A stretch of DNA of 64,000 bases from Roseateles depolymerans. GTDB taxonomy: Bacteria; Pseudomonadota; Gammaproteobacteria; Burkholderiales; Burkholderiaceae_C. A program made the position numbers and the translations under genes. The stretch spans positions 625,694 through 689,693 of the forward strand of contig NZ_QUMT01000002.1 in assembly GCF_003387155.1 (NCBI RefSeq), in the 5' to 3' direction. Position 1 is the stretch's first letter, and the number at the start of each line of letters is the position of its first letter. Below, piece by piece: positions 62,942 through 64,000 of this stretch. Below the pieces are notes generated by a model that worked only from the letters and a program-made list of their open reading frames with translations, searched no databases and was not told where the DNA came from.

Positions 62942-64000
62942 TCACTGCTTCAACGTCGCCGACAGCTCTGCCAGTCGCGCAAACTCGGCGCGGTTTCCGT
63001 AGCGGTCTTCGCCGCGCGACTCACGCGCCAGCTTCACGAATTGGGTGGGGCCGTAGTCGCCGATCAGGCTGCTGCCGCGCAACCACTGGCCCCAGGCGGC
63101 CACCGCCACCGCGAAGCGGGCATCGGCATCGAGCGAGTCCACCGTCGGCAGCGAGGCAGGGCGGTTCACCGGCAGTTCCGTCAGTAGGCTGCGTTCCTCG
63201 CCGGGTTGCTTGTAGCGCAGCTTCACCCAGGCCAGTTCGTTCATCCGGGCGTTGGTGCCGGCATCGCGGGTGCCGCGCGCATCGCTGGCGGGCTGTTGAC
63301 CCTGCTTGCGGTCCTTGCTGTCTTCACTGCCATACCTCAGCGGGTCCACCGTCCCCTTGGCGCCCTTCGGAATGAACTCATACAGGGCCGTGACCTGATG
63401 GCCGGCGCCGATGTCGCCTGCGTCCACCTTGTCGTTGTTGAAATCTTCCCGCTTCAGGGCATGCAGCTCATAGCCGATCAGGCGATATTCCTGCACTGTC
63501 GCCGGATTGAACTCCACCTGCAGCTTCAGGTCTTGTGCAATGACGGCCAATGTCGAGGTCATTTCATTGACCAGCACCTTGTGCGCTTCCTGCAGCGAAT
63601 CCAGGTAGTGATAGCTGCCATTGCCCACATCCGCCAGACGCTTCATCAGCGCCTCGTTGTAGTTGCTGTCTCCAACGCCCAGCGTCGTCAGGCTGATGCC
63701 CTTCTTGCGCTGCTCTTCCACCAAGGTCTTCAGGATCAGCGGGTCGGTGACGCCAATGTTCAGGTCGCCGTCGGTGGCCAGCAGCACGCGGTTGATGCCG
63801 TCCTTGATCAGGCCTTCACGGGCCTGCGCATACGCAAGGCGGACGCCGCCTTCCCCGTAAGTGCCGCCGCTGGCGCGCAACTGGTCGATGGCCTGGTTGA
63901 TGCGGTCCTTCTGATCCCCCGGCGTCGGTGGTAGAACCACCTGCGAGCCGCTGGCATAGGTCACCAGGCTGACCCGGTCCTGCGGGCGCAACTGCGCGGT
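62942..64000 (-). CDS. VWA-domain protein, YfbK-like (5' end outside the window)
   Basis: This is the C-terminal 352 residues of a larger protein; the frame is open to the window edge. The visible part begins inside a von Willebrand factor A domain (RVSLVTYASGSQVVLPPT, then RASGGTYGEGGVRLAYAQA and VLLATDGDLNIGVTD, supplying the Thr and Asp of the metal-ion site). The YfbK-type C-terminal domain follows (EFNPATVQEYRLIGYELHALKREDFNNDKVDAGDIGAGHQVTALYE). Such proteins are usually exported lipoproteins or periplasmic proteins of unknown role; the N-terminal signal cannot be checked here. Confidence 0.88.
   Translation of the reverse strand, partial: TAQLRPQDRVSLVTYASGSQVVLPPTPGDQKDRINQAIDQLRASGGTYGEGGVRLAYAQAREGLIKDGINRVLLATDGDLNIGVTDPLILKTLVEEQRKKGISLTTLGVGDSNYNEALMKRLADVGNGSYHYLDSLQEAHKVLVNEMTSTLAVIAQDLKLQVEFNPATVQEYRLIGYELHALKREDFNNDKVDAGDIGAGHQVTALYEFIPKGAKGTVDPLRYGSEDSKDRKQGQQPASDARGTRDAGTNARMNELAWVKLRYKQPGEERSLLTELPVNRPASLPTVDSLDADARFAVAVAAWGQWLRGSSLIGDYGPTQFVKLARESRGEDRYGNRAEFARLAELSATLKQ

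Overview
This 64 kb window is GC-rich, densely coded bacterial DNA. The gene families point to a betaproteobacterium of the order Burkholderiales, probably a Roseateles/Mitsuaria/Rubrivivax-like lineage. That placement is inferred from family content: lptF-lptG divergent from pepA-holC, a CysB-type regulator, an XrtA-type PEP-CTERM regulatory set, and a propionyl-CoA/methylmalonyl-CoA operon. No tRNA, rRNA, CRISPR array, insertion sequence or prophage was seen.

Layout. 1-16.7 kb is housekeeping: small hypotheticals, a nu-class glutathione transferase, an APH-like kinase, a Crp/Fnr regulator, a TonB-dependent receptor, a FimV-like inner-membrane protein, and a minus-strand run lptF-lptG-cbiX-cysB-aminotransferase that diverges from pepA-holC. 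16.7-19.3 kb is mostly non-coding around one amino-acid-binding protein gene. It holds two copies of an unusual element (a conserved 49-nt core inside perfect but unrelated 22-27 bp inverted arms) and a degenerate 41-bp tandem array. 19.3-28.7 kb is an exopolysaccharide/PEP-CTERM regulatory locus: EpsB-type sugar transferase, PrsK, PrsR, PrsT and an N-acyltransferase-PilZ fusion. A protease, a pterin dehydratase, a PEP-CTERM-tagged protein and a chemoreceptor follow.

32.5-49.9 kb is the most unusual region. Two giant adjacent paralogues of 3152 and 1474 residues are built almost wholly of Thr/Ser-rich octapeptides, arranged in a 17-octad (136 aa, 408 bp) higher-order repeat kept in register over many kilobases. 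Each ends in a calcium-loop-rich C-terminal region. Three co-directional genes for glycosyltransferases or glycosyltransferase-like proteins lie just downstream. The reading offered here is a secreted, possibly O-glycosylated giant surface-protein system. This is inference; no secretion machinery lies in the window.

50.3-58.6 kb is a GntR-regulated operon converting propionyl-CoA to succinyl-CoA (methylmalonyl-CoA mutase, MeaB chaperone, both propionyl-CoA carboxylase subunits, epimerase-like VOC protein), with a 16-bp palindrome between regulator and operon. 58.7-64 kb holds a propeller-type sensor kinase with no partner regulator, an unrecognised lower-GC gene pair, and the 3' part of a VWA-domain gene that runs off the window.
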